A stretch of DNA of 64,000 nucleotides, taken from Prostheceraeus crozeri. Lineage: Eukaryota; Platyhelminthes; Polycladida; Euryleptidae. Shown one piece after another: positions 21,690 to 31,025 of the stretch (positions within the stretch are counted from its first letter, which is position 1; each line of letters opens with the position of its first letter). Below the pieces are notes generated by a model. It made no database searches, was not told the DNA's origin, and was given only the letters and a program-made list of their open reading frames with translations. Where the stretch lies: positions 30,001-94,000 of the forward strand of contig CAJQUW010014756.1 in NCBI GenBank assembly GCA_907163375.1. Direction: 5' to 3'. The position numbers were made by a program, and so were the translations under genes.

Positions 21690-21750
21690 TTTATTCCGGA
21701 CATGTTTCGGTATTTGAGATCATACCATCATCAGCGTTACAATCAAATGG
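21690..21750 (-). ncRNA. Hammerhead ribozyme motif
   Basis: On the minus strand CTGATGA (21734-21728) is followed by a 5-bp stem (GGTAT/ATACC), then GAAA (21708-21705), a minimal stem III and GTC, the preferred cleavage triplet. Stem I is weak: only about two pairs next to the core plus GATT/AATC further out. Such motifs occur in Penelope-like elements. No such element is visible on this strand here, so it may be an orphan end. Confidence 0.5.
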
Positions 21751-21754
21751 TAAA

Positions 21755-22657
21755 TAGGAAGTGAGGTCTCAACATGGAAACCTTGCACAAGTGGTGTCCC
21801 ACAAGGTAGTGTGTTGGGGCTTATCCTATCTATCATGGCTACCAACAACATCCGGCCCGTGTGCGACAACTCCTCAATTGTGAGATACGCGGATGATTTG
21901 ACGTTTTCACACTTTGTTCGTCAAGAAACCGAAGATAAACTACAGCTCGAATGGGAACATATCAACCAGTGGGCCACCGATATTGAACTACCCCTAAATT
22001 TTAGAAAATGCCATCTCATGGACATCGTCACCCGAAGAGACTTAGTCCTCGGAAACATTACGTCTAACAACGCTAACCTCGAAAAAGTGGAGAACATGCG
22101 AATACTAGGGTTGACTTTTTCCGCTGACATGAAGTGGAATCTTCATATTGACTCTATCATCAAGAAAGTGTCTACGAGAATGTGTATTATTTACAACCTT
22201 AAGCGTGCAAATTGTCCCCCGAGTGTCATCTTCAGAACATACGAGGCACTCATTCGATCTGTTATACTGTATTCGTACCCCTGTTTCTGTAATATTCCAT
22301 ATTATCTGAAAGAGAAGTTATCACGTGTTGAAAAACGAGTTATCAGAATTATAAATGATCCTAATTTTGTTTATGTATCACTTTTTGATGCAGCCGAGAA
22401 GATGTGCCATTCTCTTTTCACAAGTGTCCTCAATAATTCAGAGCACCCGCTCCAAGAACTTTTTGAACACCGACTCAAAACTGCGAGAAACTCCTGTAAT
22501 TTAAGACCTCCACAGACGCGCACAAAAAGACTAAAAAGATCTTTCATTTCCTTTTGCAGACACTGAACCTTCTTGTATTTGTAGTTTTCGTGATTTTTTC
22601 ATGTAATGCATGTACTGAGCCTGTACATCAATAAAGTCTTGATTATTATTATTATTA
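21755..22657 (+). pseudogene. 5'-truncated LINE: RT palm to 3' end
   Basis: The frame enters at about 21755 with GSEVSTWKP and runs CTSGVPQGSVLGLILSI (RT motif), IVRYADDLTF (catalytic YADD) and PLNFRKCHLM, then the LINE thumb and C-terminus (YNLKRANCPPSVIFRTYEAL). It ends at 22566. The 3' UTR has AATAAA at 22630-22635 and a (TTA)n tail. The endonuclease and first half of the RT are missing by 5' truncation. The surviving 250 codons are open, suggesting a moderately young copy of a CR1/Jockey-type LINE. Confidence 0.88.
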
Positions 22658-22761
22658 AAAGCAGACACGAAATGGTTTATATACAAAAATGAAAAACTAT
22701 GGTGAAATTTACAAATGAAGTCTGTCTGATTGAGTGAGATCTACTCCTCTCGTTAACAAGT

Positions 22762-23574
22762 GTGTCAAAGTTGCTTTTGATCAATATCGTTTCTAGAATT
22801 TTAGGAAATTTAGTTCTACCGACGATGCTAAAATTCTCACGTGACGGATTATGGACGTGCATCACATTCAAAGACCACAAAGACACATTCAACAATAATC
22901 TCTACTGCAAACTAATCAATCCTCCGAAAAGCGAAATAGGAAAGGTCAGTAAGCACCTCCTAGACAATTACAATAATGAGTTACGATTGTCAACCAATTC
23001 TCTACAGTGGCGAAACTCCTCTGCGGTAATTGAATGGTTCAGAAGCATCCCTTCCAAAAACGACTGTACCTTCATGAAATTCGACATTTGTGACTTTTAT
23101 CCCTCCATTACTGAAAGCCTTCTCATGAAAAGTATTGAATATGTGAGGTCCTCAGTTGATATTCCTGAAAGTGACATCAACATTATCCTGCATGCCCGAA
23201 AAGCTCTTCTTTTCAACAATAGATCTACATGGATGAAAAAGGAAGAAAATGGCTTGTTCGACGTTACCATGGGGAGCTATGATGGAGCTGAAGTATGCGA
23301 AGTCGTAGGTCTGTATATTCTTTCATGTCTTAAAGATGAATTCGGAATCAACAATATTGGCCTTTACAGAGACGACGGCCTATGTATCTCAGGAAGTCAG
23401 TCCGGATCTCAATGTGACCGAAGCAGAAAAAAAAATATTCAAATATTCAAACGTATGAGATTGAAAATCACCGTCGAAGGCAGCATTAAGTCAACTCACT
23501 TCTTGGATTTACATTTAGATCTACAATCAAGAATCTACAGACTGCAGAATAAACCAAATAGTGAACTCCTGTAA
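22762..23574 (+). CDS. Reverse transcriptase of a Penelope-like element, YRDD type
   Basis: The 270-codon frame has NLYCKLINPPKSEIGKVSKH, KFDICDFYPSITESLL (motif A), DVTMGSYDGAEVCEVVG (motif B) and IGLYRDDGLCI (motif C, YxDD with R). The spacing is right for an RT. A GIY-YIG nuclease follows at about 24090-24487, as in Penelope-like elements, and a hammerhead motif lies just beyond. Motif B lacks the usual QG and has YDGAEVCE instead, which sets it apart from classical Penelope RT. The C-terminal part is degraded after about 23570. Confidence 0.7.
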   Translation: MSKLLLINIVSRILGNLVLPTMLKFSRDGLWTCITFKDHKDTFNNNLYCKLINPPKSEIGKVSKHLLDNYNNELRLSTNSLQWRNSSAVIEWFRSIPSKNDCTFMKFDICDFYPSITESLLMKSIEYVRSSVDIPESDINIILHARKALLFNNRSTWMKKEENGLFDVTMGSYDGAEVCEVVGLYILSCLKDEFGINNIGLYRDDGLCISGSQSGSQCDRSRKKNIQIFKRMRLKITVEGSIKSTHFLDLHLDLQSRIYRLQNKPNSELL

Positions 23575-24089
23575 TCAAATCAACCGAAAACTATTTTACA
23601 ACAAGTACCAAAAATGATAGAACAAAGAATTTCAAGGTTATCCTGCAATGAAAGTGAATTCTAAAAGGTGGCATCTCATTATCAAGAATTATCAAGCATT
23701 AGCAAAGAGTGGACACTTGCATGAAATGAAATTCAACCAATACGAATCGGCTTGACGAAATAGAAAAGGAATATCATATGGTTCAACCCACCTACAGTTT
23801 AAACGTAAAAACAAATGTTGGACGAATTTTTTCTCACTGATCAATAAATAATTCCCATCAAATCACCCGTACCACATATTGTTCAGCAGAAACAACTTGA
23901 AACTCAGCTACATCTGTATGAACAACATGAAAGCAGTTATCAAAGGACACAACTTAAAACTTTTGAACGAAAATAATGAAACACGTCAACAGAAAAATTC
24001 TGAATATGGTCAAAAACGAGGAGGAAGCAATGAAGAACAACGTGAGCACAATAATTGCAACTGCAGAGTAAAAAAGGACTGTCTTACAA

Positions 24090-24487
24090 AATGGCCAATG
24101 TCGTCAACAGTGTGTTGTTTATAAGGCTACAGTCAAGTCCTCAAACACAAATGAAAATGCAAAAATCTACATCAAATGTGTGAAGGAGATTTTAAGACCA
24201 GGTATCGTAACCACAAGAAATCTTTTACGAACCTCAGATATAAGAATGAAACATCGCTATCCAAGCACATCTGGAAATTGCATGACGCAGAAGTAAATTA
24301 TAACATCCACTGGGATATCATTGCAAGCCCATCTCCTTATTCATGTGGAAAACGCTATCGTGATCTTTGTCTGACTGAGAAGTATTACATAGTTACAGCT
24401 CAAGATAACATATTGATAAACAAAAAGAGTGAAATCATATCACAGTGCAGACATCAGAAAAAATATCTTTTATCATCCATCAAATAG
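24090..24487 (+). pseudogene. GIY-YIG endonuclease of the same element
   Basis: A cysteine-rich lead-in, NCNCRVKKDC, is followed by VYKATV and IKC/MCEGDFKTRYRNHKKSF, NETSLSKHIWKLHDAEVNY and CLTEKYYIV, the order of GIY-YIG nucleases in Penelope-like elements. At least one frame change lies between the cysteine-rich part and the GDFKTRY block near 24170. The nuclease would nick DNA to prime reverse transcription. Confidence 0.7.
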
Positions 24488-24548
24488 CATTTTCTATATC
24501 TTCGAATTTAAATTTTGTAACTCATATCCTTGACTTGTAATTCCTTCT

Positions 24549-24615
24549 CATTTGCTTGTGTCTGAAGATCGGTTGCTTTTGCAATCCGTGAAACTTAAAG
24601 TTACATGAATAAATG
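24549..24615 (+). ncRNA. Hammerhead ribozyme motif at the 3' end of the YRDD element
   Basis: CTGAAGA at 24562-24568, a stem II with CGG/CCG and TTGC/GCAA around a TTTT loop (24570-24588), GAAA at 24590-24593, and a short stem III ending GTT (24600-24602). Stem I pairs GTGT (24558-24561) with ACAT (24603-24606), then CATTT with AAATG. It lies 70 bp after the endonuclease, where Penelope-like elements are known to carry such ribozymes. Confidence 0.65.
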
Positions 24616-24702
24616 TTGATCCAATAATATTATTTTTCTTAAAAGCTCTAACTTATTATTGAGCACTTTCTAAACCATAGATCTACGTACCACCAAGAAT
24701 TG

Positions 24703-24707
<5 letters not shown>

Positions 24708-24750
<43 letters not shown>
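24708..24750. repeat. (TA)n microsatellite
   Basis: About twenty TA units between the two Penelope-like elements. Confidence 0.95.
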
Positions 24751-24752
<2 letters not shown>

Positions 24753-24796
24753 CAATATAATGCCCATCAAATATTTCAGTAAAAGAAAAACGAGAT

Positions 24797-24844
24797 TTTC
24801 CGAACGCGTTTCAGAGAGTCAATCGACTCCTTCTTCAGCGGAAA
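24797..24844 (-). ncRNA. Hammerhead ribozyme motif, well formed
   Basis: On the minus strand: stem I TTTCCG (24844-24839) pairs perfectly with CGGAAA (24802-24797). CTGAAGA is at 24838-24832, stem II GAGTC/GACTC has a GATT loop, GAAA is at 24812-24809, and a C-GC-G stem III ends in GTT. All conserved core bases are present. It sits 300 bp beyond the endonuclease of the minus-strand Penelope-like element, the expected place. Confidence 0.75.
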
Positions 24845-25145
24845 CTTTATTACAATAAAATCGAATGCTTTTATATTTCAAAGGTAAAATCTCACAAATC
24901 GATTCACTGTCACAGTCCACAGTCGACGCAATTTTTGATAACAATTCAGTTTCTCTGTACATCAGCTGCAATTCGAAGGTCAGCGAACATTCAAGAACAT
25001 GTGCACTTAGGCTAAAATACAAATGAGGATGGTTCATACATGAAATGTGAAACATTTACAGATGCAAAATGAGTGGTATCGATCCTTCTCCTTCATTTAT
25101 CAAATTTTTTGTTTCTTTCAAACAAATAGTTTCTAGGATCCGATG

Positions 25146-25370
25146 CTATTTTGTCACTGCAATTACAGAAAAATTATTTTCATGAGTATCATGACAATGT
25201 GTTGTGATTTCTGTTGGGACTGGGTATCCTTTGATATGTTCTTTTGCTCTAGTAATAAGATGTCGCGAAGTTTCCCCTACGTAGACTTTATTGCAGTCAC
25301 CACATGTGTATTTGTAAACACAGTTTGATTTTAAATCTCGGGGAATGCGATCCTTATTGTGAAAGAACAT
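25146..25370 (-). CDS. GIY-YIG endonuclease of a Penelope-like element
   Basis: The frame reads NCVYKYTCGDCNKVYVGET, then SRHLITRAKEHIKGY. The GIY-YIG motifs appear as VYKYTC and VYVGET, with the arginine and HxxxH-type region behind. It follows the RT on the same strand and the hammerhead lies downstream, so the 3' end of the element is complete. An almost identical copy exists in mirror orientation at 26659-26883, with one residue different. Confidence 0.88.
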   Translation of the reverse strand: MFFHNKDRIPRDLKSNCVYKYTCGDCNKVYVGETSRHLITRAKEHIKGYPVPTEITTHCHDTHENNFSVIAVTK

Positions 25371-26485
25371 TTGTTTTATTCACTTGAAAAACAGGATTAA
25401 TTGCTAAATTCTCCGGTAAATTTCTGTTAAGTTGATGAATTTTCTCTCTAAGAAATTTATCCTTTCCTTGAACGTAAGGGAATCTCCAACAAATAGTAGT
25501 TTTCTTTTCTCTGTCATCATCATTTGTTTCAATTTTTGGCTTTTTTAAGTTTTCCTCAACTTTCCGTTTTATACGTTGAATCACTTGGGTAGTGTAACCA
25601 TTGTCAACAAATATTTTTGTTATAGACTCACATGATTTTTCATAGAACTCATCATTAGAACAAATTCTTTTCGCTCTATAAAAAAGTGATCTAATAGCCG
25701 CCATCTTGTATGACCAAGGAGCATATGCATCACTAGGGATATACGTCCCTGTATTCGTTTCTTTAATTTTCCAAGAAATGGAAATTTTGTTATCATTGTT
25801 CCGATAAATTGTACAATCCAAAAAATCAATACATCTATCCTTTTCCACATCAAGAGTAAATTTGATGTCGTTATCTAGTTTGTTGACAAAATCAAAAAAG
25901 TTTAACATATCAGGTTGACTTTTGAACATTAAAAAACAATCATCAACATATCGTTTATAAAAATATAGGAGGACTTTGATTTGAATAACTAGCAAATTTA
26001 GATTCAAGCATTTGCATGGTAAAAGACGCCATAGTGGGTCCCAAGTTTGAACCCATCGACATTCCGTCAATCTGGCGGTACAACATGTTATTAAATGAAA
26101 AAACGATATCAGAGCAGGCTAGCGACAGTAACTCTTTAAGACAACTTTTTGTTATACGCAAAGCTGTATCGTCTACAGTTGAAATGATGTAATCGATTGT
26201 ACGTTGTACAGGAATACTAATAAATAGACTTTGAACATCAAAGCTACACATTATAAAGCTTTCACAATTTTCAACATTAAATTCATTTATAGATTTTACA
26301 AAATCAAAAGTGTCTTTACAATTGTACTTCTGTGGCAAACAAGGTTTCAATATTGTATCCAGCCATTTCGAGAGATTTGATACATAGGAATCCCTCATAT
26401 TAAGAAACGGACGATATGGCGGATTCTCTTTGCTTTTATGTATTTTTGGTAATACATACAAAAATTCCAAAAAAAATCCATACAA
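25354..26485 (-). pseudogene. Penelope-like reverse transcriptase
   Basis: Two overlapping frames cover the RT. The upstream one (26485-25955) has LPKIHKSKENPPYRPFLNM, MCSFDVQSLFISIPVQRT (motif A) and IDGMSMGSNLGPTMASF (motif B). The downstream one (26070-25354) has FYKRYVDDCFLMF (YVDD catalytic motif), CIDFLDCTIYRNNDNK and the linker to the nuclease. One frame change lies near 25990. The N-terminus is cut at about 26485, where a mirrored copy begins. It belongs to the classic Penelope/Neptune-type family with a C-terminal GIY-YIG domain. Confidence 0.88.
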
Positions 26486-26890
26486 AAAGCCAAAAATTGA
26501 AACAAATGATGATGACAGAGAAAAGAAAACTACTATTTGTTGGAGATTCCCTTACGTTCAAGGAAAGGATAAATTTCTTAGAGAGAAAATTCATCAACTT
26601 AACAGAAATTTACCGGAGAATTTAGCAATTAATCCTGTTTTTCAAGTGAATAAAACAAATGTTCTTTCACAATAAGGATCGCATTCCCCGAGATTTAAAA
26701 TCAAACTGTGTTTACATATACACATGTGGTGACTGCAATAAAGTCTACGTAGGGGAAACTTCGCGACATCTTATTACTAGAGCAAAAGAACACATCAAAG
26801 GATACCCAGTCCCAACAGAAATCACAACACATTGTCATGATACTCATGAAAATAATTTTTCTGTAATTGCAGTGACAAAATAGCATCGGA
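26486..26890 (+). mobile_element. Mirror copy of the Penelope-like element's 3' part
   Basis: From about 26488 the plus strand repeats, nearly base for base, the minus-strand segment 25545-25142: the linker ending NPVFQVNKTNVLSQ and the GIY-YIG nuclease with VYIYTCGDCNKVYVGET. The match stops at GCATCGGA, where the outer Polinton begins (26892). The two arms meet head to head at about 26485, giving an inverted repeat of about 400 bp with a spacer of about 0.95 kb. Confidence 0.88.
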
Positions 26891-26891
26891 T

Positions 26892-27440
26892 AGTAATGGG
26901 CAAAAGACCGTTCCAGGACACCATAAAATTCAAAAAAATAGTATCTTTAAAACCGACATAAATTCATGAATTTGAACCCTTTTTCAGGTTTTTAAGACCT
27001 AAATACATGAATTTAGTCCATTCAAAAAGTACCATTTTTTCAAAAAATGGCATTTTTAAATACGACATAAATTCATGAATTTGAACCATTTTTCAGGTTA
27101 TGAAGACCTAAATTCATAAATTTGGGCGTTTTTAAAAATACCCAATTTTCAAATTTTTCAAAATCTCAAATTTGAGAATTACAATTTTCACCCTTAAAAT
27201 CATGACCGTTCCAGGACACCGAAAATCATAAAAGTTAAGAATCTCAAATTTGTGATTATGACATTTTTCATTGCTTAAATCATGACCGTTCCAGGACACC
27301 GAAAAAATCATAAAAGTTAAGAATCTCAAATTTGTGATTATGACATTTCACCCTTAAAATCATGACCGTTCCAGGACACCGAAAATCATAATAGTTGAGA
27401 ATTTCAAATTTGAGAATTACAATTTTTTCTGTCTCTTAAA
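26892..27440. repeat. Left terminal inverted repeat of the outer Polinton
   Basis: It starts AG, as Polinton ends do, and matches the inner Polinton's ends. It contains palindromes around AAATTCATGAATTT and three direct repeats opening CATGACCGTTCCAGGACACC at 27201, 27281 and 27361, exactly 80 bp apart. The unit lacks the double-hairpin insertion seen in the inner element's repeats. Confidence 0.85.
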
Positions 27441-28343
27441 TCATGTCCTATAATTGATGTGCGGGTCTCCGATGTATTCAAAAATTCTTCTCATATCCAA
27501 GTGTAAGAATATTTTACTTTGTGCTTGCAGATGTATGATTTCCCTTGTTAACTTCTGAATTCTTCTCCGCTTTGTCTCCAATCGAACAGATCTTTCAGTA
27601 GATCCAACCATTGTGACGATAAAATTTAAACTAAGATTGTAATGCGTCACGTTTTATGAATTGTGTGTGTGTTTAAATAGTAAGTGAAATTTATGAATGG
27701 TGATCTAAGCAAAGCGGCATTGTAGGTCAATGAAGTTTGCTTGACAACATATGGGTATGACATGACGCGTATGTACTTGAATGACAATGAGGAAATTGCA
27801 CCGCATTGTAAATCATTTCATCGGCCATAACGCGAGCCAGATCGGAAACCAAAACCAGAAAAGTTGCGGTTTTGGCTCGACAATTGGTCTCGACTATCGA
27901 TACTGCGATATTGTATTGAATGCTTGCTATAACAACAGAATATTCCCTCAAAGCAGAGAATGAATTAATAGATTGCTTTTATGCTATTAACGCCATGTTA
28001 TGAATGCACAACCCGTATGATCCCTAAAACAATCATGCGGTTTGAGAAATGTGGTAACAGATGTTGCCATTGTCTTAATACAGATAAAACAAACAATATC
28101 CTCTTAATGAGAGTTCATGAAAATAAAATGTAACAATGTAACGTTTTAATTTAGATTAAATTAAATCATTTCAAAATCGAATAAGCAGTAAGGAAAGTCA
28201 TCATTAGAGAACAGTTTTAAATCAATACCCCCTCCCTTCTAACTAAGTAGTAAGGAAAGTCATCATTAGAGAACAGTTTTAAAGCAATACCCCCTCCCTT
28301 CTGTCTTCTAGGGATCCCTATAAGAAATTTTTTTAATTATAAA
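27441..28343. other. Region before the protease: no certain gene, 62-bp duplication
   Basis: A 69-codon minus frame at 27441-27650 (basic, helical) is unrecognised and may be chance. At 28187 and 28249 a 62-bp direct duplication (AGTAAGGAAAGTCATCATTAG ... CCCCCTCCCTTCT) lies just upstream of the protease. The inner Polinton has only one copy at about 59505-59560. Confidence 0.45.
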
Positions 28344-28895
28344 ATGAGCAACATAAATGAGTTTTTTAAATTATATGGAACGCAAACCACGACGAATTTC
28401 GATTTAAAGAAAATCACAAATCAATTGGGAATAAAGAATTTTCATGTTCTAATGAGAGTCGAATTACAATTCCTAAAAAATAAGCCAACAGGAACCTTCA
28501 GTTCCCGGAACAAAGTTCCATCAATAACTATAAATTTCATAACGAATCTTCACACTTCAGACCAAAAAGGCGTACATTGGTCTGCAGGTATCTTTAATAA
28601 AAATCGAGATAATTACTATTTCGACCGCCCAGAGGCTGAGAACTATTGGTTCGACTCTTATGGACTTCCACCTACAAACGAAGTCAAAAAATTACTTGGC
28701 AATGGAATTTATAATACATTTCAAATTCAAAAACCGGGAACTACTTATTGTGGTCAATTATGTCTCTATGTTTTATTAAAATTACAAAAAGGGGTGCCAT
28801 TTCTTGATATTATGTTAGAATTGAATAAGGGAATTGAACGAACCGTAGGTTCTATGGCTGCGCCTAATAAGGGAATTTCATTCGCGAAACGTTAG
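28344..28895 (+). CDS. Polinton protease (adenain-type), outer copy
   Basis: Cysteine protease of the adenovirus adenain/Ulp1 group, which matures capsid proteins. The conserved blocks are GVHWSAG (catalytic His), YWFDSYGLPP (Asp) and FQIQKPGTTYCGQLC, where Gln and Cys keep the Q-x6-C spacing of adenain. The C-terminal tail carries a double-hairpin repeat read as RTVGSMAAP. It lies convergent with the integrase (28926-30233), as in the inner copy. Confidence 0.85.
   Translation: MSNINEFFKLYGTQTTTNFDLKKITNQLGIKNFHVLMRVELQFLKNKPTGTFSSRNKVPSITINFITNLHTSDQKGVHWSAGIFNKNRDNYYFDRPEAENYWFDSYGLPPTNEVKKLLGNGIYNTFQIQKPGTTYCGQLCLYVLLKLQKGVPFLDIMLELNKGIERTVGSMAAPNKGISFAKR
28840..28864 (+). repeat. Double-hairpin repeat in the protease tail
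   Basis: Stem GAACC with loop GTA (28840-28852), then GGC-TGC-GCC (28856-28864). Read as RTVGSMAAP. The inner protease lacks it. Confidence 0.7.
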
Positions 28896-28925
28896 TTCCA
28901 ATAATAATAATAATAATAATGATAA

Positions 28926-30233
28926 TTAAAAATCAGTTCGTTGTAATTCATTTTGATAAAAACGGCCTCTGATATCTTCATTATCTAAATCTTTGATTTC
29001 ATAAGTAATCGGATGAGTTTGGTTTATTTTACAAACTTCAAATATTTCTTTAGTCGAGTATCCGACGAAGCCTTTTTCAAATTTATTCTTATATTTAAAT
29101 ATTCTAACTCTATCTCCAATTTTAAATTTCGGCTTACGTTTATGTAAATTCGGATTACTCTCATTCAAATTATTATTTTCGTTCGAATAATTATTCTCGA
29201 ATATTTTCTTTCGTATTAAATCAGGGTCGTCAGAAGCATTCTTTGGAGTTTCTTCAATACCAGAATGAACTTTATTATTGTACTCTTCTACAACTCCTGG
29301 TAATATCTTCAACCATTTCTGATTTCTTTGCTCAGTAAATTTCTTGAATAATTTATTTTTTAACGTCCGATTGAATCTTTCTATCACTACGGCCTTCCCT
29401 GCATTTTCAGTTGAATAAACAGTTTCAAATAGTGGCTGAACGTTTCGGTTATAAAATTCCGATCCTTTATCAACAAACAATTTCCTTGGCTTTCTATTAC
29501 TTTCTTTAAAGATTTCTTCAAACGCATATTTAACTGATAGACCACTTTTATTTTTTAAAGGCTTTACCCAAGCGTATCGTGTATATAAATCTATAACGGT
29601 CAATGCGTATTTATAATCTTTTTCATTCGGCATATGAATAAGATCAGCACTCCAAATATCATCTTTATTAAATACTTTTACTTTCAATAAATATTTAGGC
29701 CTTCTGTATTCCCTATGAATTTCAGACGCGTAGGTTCGAGCGTTGCTCTCAGACAGCTTTGCTGTCGTTTCATTTAAACCCTGACCGAATAATATTTTAG
29801 CTTGTAAAGCTTTCTTAACAAACATTCTTTCAATTTTTTCTCTAAATGTAGGATTTTGAATACTATCTAATTCTTGAATCATCTTCTTATCAGCTGCATG
29901 TCGAGAACTTAGGTCATGATTTCGATAAGCTAAATCATGCCTGTAAGCTGCGGCATCTACTCTATTTATTGGTTCTTCACCTGGTTTCGGATTATTATTC
30001 TCATCTAGTCTTATATCTAATCGAGTTCCTGGACCGGTATATGAATGACCAGGAAGATGTTTTTCTTTTGAATATTTACTCCAAATAAATCCAGGAAAGT
30101 TTTCTAATGTTTTTTGTATGTCACCTCCAATATGCTGACAGTTTGAGTTTTTATTTTTGTTTAATAGATAATTCAATAAATCTAAATTAGCAATTTTTAA
30201 TTTAATTGAATTTTCGGAATTTGTAGAATTCAT
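28926..30233 (-). CDS. Polinton integrase with N-terminal phospholipase A2-like domain, outer copy
   Basis: Residues about 35-115 resemble viral (parvovirus-type) phospholipase A2: a calcium-loop-like YTGPGTRLDIRL and the active-site block VDAAAYRHDLAY followed by AADKKMI. From about residue 190 a retroviral-type integrase core follows: DIWSADLIHM, FVDKGSEFYNR and VIERFNRTLK supply the D, D and E. A C-terminal SH3/chromo-like end reads FKIGDRVRIFKYKNKF. A double-hairpin repeat (29738-29766) is read in frame between the domains and is absent from the inner copy. The single 435-codon frame is open. Confidence 0.88.
   Translation of the reverse strand: MNSTNSENSIKLKIANLDLLNYLLNKNKNSNCQHIGGDIQKTLENFPGFIWSKYSKEKHLPGHSYTGPGTRLDIRLDENNNPKPGEEPINRVDAAAYRHDLAYRNHDLSSRHAADKKMIQELDSIQNPTFREKIERMFVKKALQAKILFGQGLNETTAKLSESNARTYASEIHREYRRPKYLLKVKVFNKDDIWSADLIHMPNEKDYKYALTVIDLYTRYAWVKPLKNKSGLSVKYAFEEIFKESNRKPRKLFVDKGSEFYNRNVQPLFETVYSTENAGKAVVIERFNRTLKNKLFKKFTEQRNQKWLKILPGVVEEYNNKVHSGIEETPKNASDDPDLIRKKIFENNYSNENNNLNESNPNLHKRKPKFKIGDRVRIFKYKNKFEKGFVGYSTKEIFEVCKINQTHPITYEIKDLDNEDIRGRFYQNELQRTDF
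29738..29766 (-). repeat. Double-hairpin repeat in the outer integrase
   Basis: Hairpins GAGC-GTT-GCTC (29738-29748) and GACAGC-TTT-GCTGTC (29752-29766). The inner integrase has no such hairpins at the matching site, between the phospholipase and integrase parts. Confidence 0.75.
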
Positions 30234-30266
30234 TTTAAAAGATAAAATAAATGTTTTACCGAATCA

Positions 30267-30291
30267 GACCGAAGGTCCTGAGGCTTTAGCC
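30267..30291 (-). repeat. Double-hairpin repeat upstream of the outer integrase
   Basis: GACC-GAA-GGTC (30267-30277) followed by GGCT-TT-AGCC (30282-30291). Confidence 0.7.
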
Positions 30292-30365
30292 GATAGAGCT
30301 TTGTTCAGAGGTTATTACCGAATCATACTAGGACTTAGATATATTCCAGAACCATCTTTTGTTTC

Positions 30366-30677
30366 TTAAATTTCAATTAAATCATCAACATTGTGGAGAA
30401 TATTTTTAAGAACTCGTTTTCCTTCATCAACTAATTTTAATTTACTAATAAAATTATCTACTATTCCGTCACCCCTAGCAACTTTCTCTAACTCTCTATT
30501 ATGACGTTTTTGTTCTTCTAATGCTGCCTTCTCTGATTTATTTTTATTTACTGCTTGGACAATACCAGCTGTCCCACCTGCAACACTTCCTGCAGCTGCT
30601 ATGCCACCTATTATTAGTGGAATTAATGGGAGAATCCCGCCATTCTTTTCTTCTTGTAATTGAATATTCTCTATCAT
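30366..30677 (-). CDS. pX-like minor virion protein, outer copy
   Basis: This small protein has the block GGILPLIPLIIGGIAAAGS, then VAGGTAGIVQAVNK, closely like the conserved end of adenovirus pX (mu precursor), followed by a charged helix EKAALEEQKRHNREL. In adenovirus pX binds DNA in the core. Here a membrane or core role is inferred. Same strand and position as the inner copy at 57269-57631. Confidence 0.65.
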   Translation of the reverse strand: MIENIQLQEEKNGGILPLIPLIIGGIAAAGSVAGGTAGIVQAVNKNKSEKAALEEQKRHNRELEKVARGDGIVDNFISKLKLVDEGKRVLKNILHNVDDLIEI

Positions 30678-30789
30678 TGGTTTACTTATGTAATACTTTT
30701 TTTGTTAATCGTAATAGTTTTAGGGGTATTTTTGTCAACAATATTACGTAATTTTAATTCAAAAGTTTTATTATTATTACTTTTCGCTT

Positions 30790-30990
30790 GCGACATTTTT
30801 AATAAAAAAATTTTAAGTTACGAAAATTTTTAATCTATTCTAGTTATAAAAAATTTTAAGTAATCAAAAATTTTAATCTATTCCAGTTATGAAAAAATTT
30901 TAAGTTACCAAAAAATTTTAATCTATTCTAGTTATGAAAAAATTTTAAGTTACCAAAAAATTTTAATCTATTCTAGTTATGAAAAAAAAT
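30790..30990. repeat. ~62-bp AT-rich tandem repeats
   Basis: Three to four units containing TAATCTATTCTAGTTATGAAA lie between the pX-like and capsid genes. The same array is at 56985-57140 in the inner Polinton. Confidence 0.8.
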
Positions 30991-31025
30991 TAATTAATCG
31001 ACAAAGTCTTGGGCTTCAGCCGATC

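Noticed and set aside
24708-24750. Promoter TATA boxes
   Set aside because: A plain (TA)n microsatellite between two mobile elements.
27201-27400. CRISPR array (80-bp spaced repeats)
   Set aside because: The units are contiguous 80-bp repeats inside a Polinton terminal repeat, with no unique spacers and no cas genes.
28926-30233. Retrovirus or LTR element, because of the integrase
   Set aside because: There is no reverse transcriptase, gag or LTR beside it. The neighbours are Polinton capsid and protease genes.
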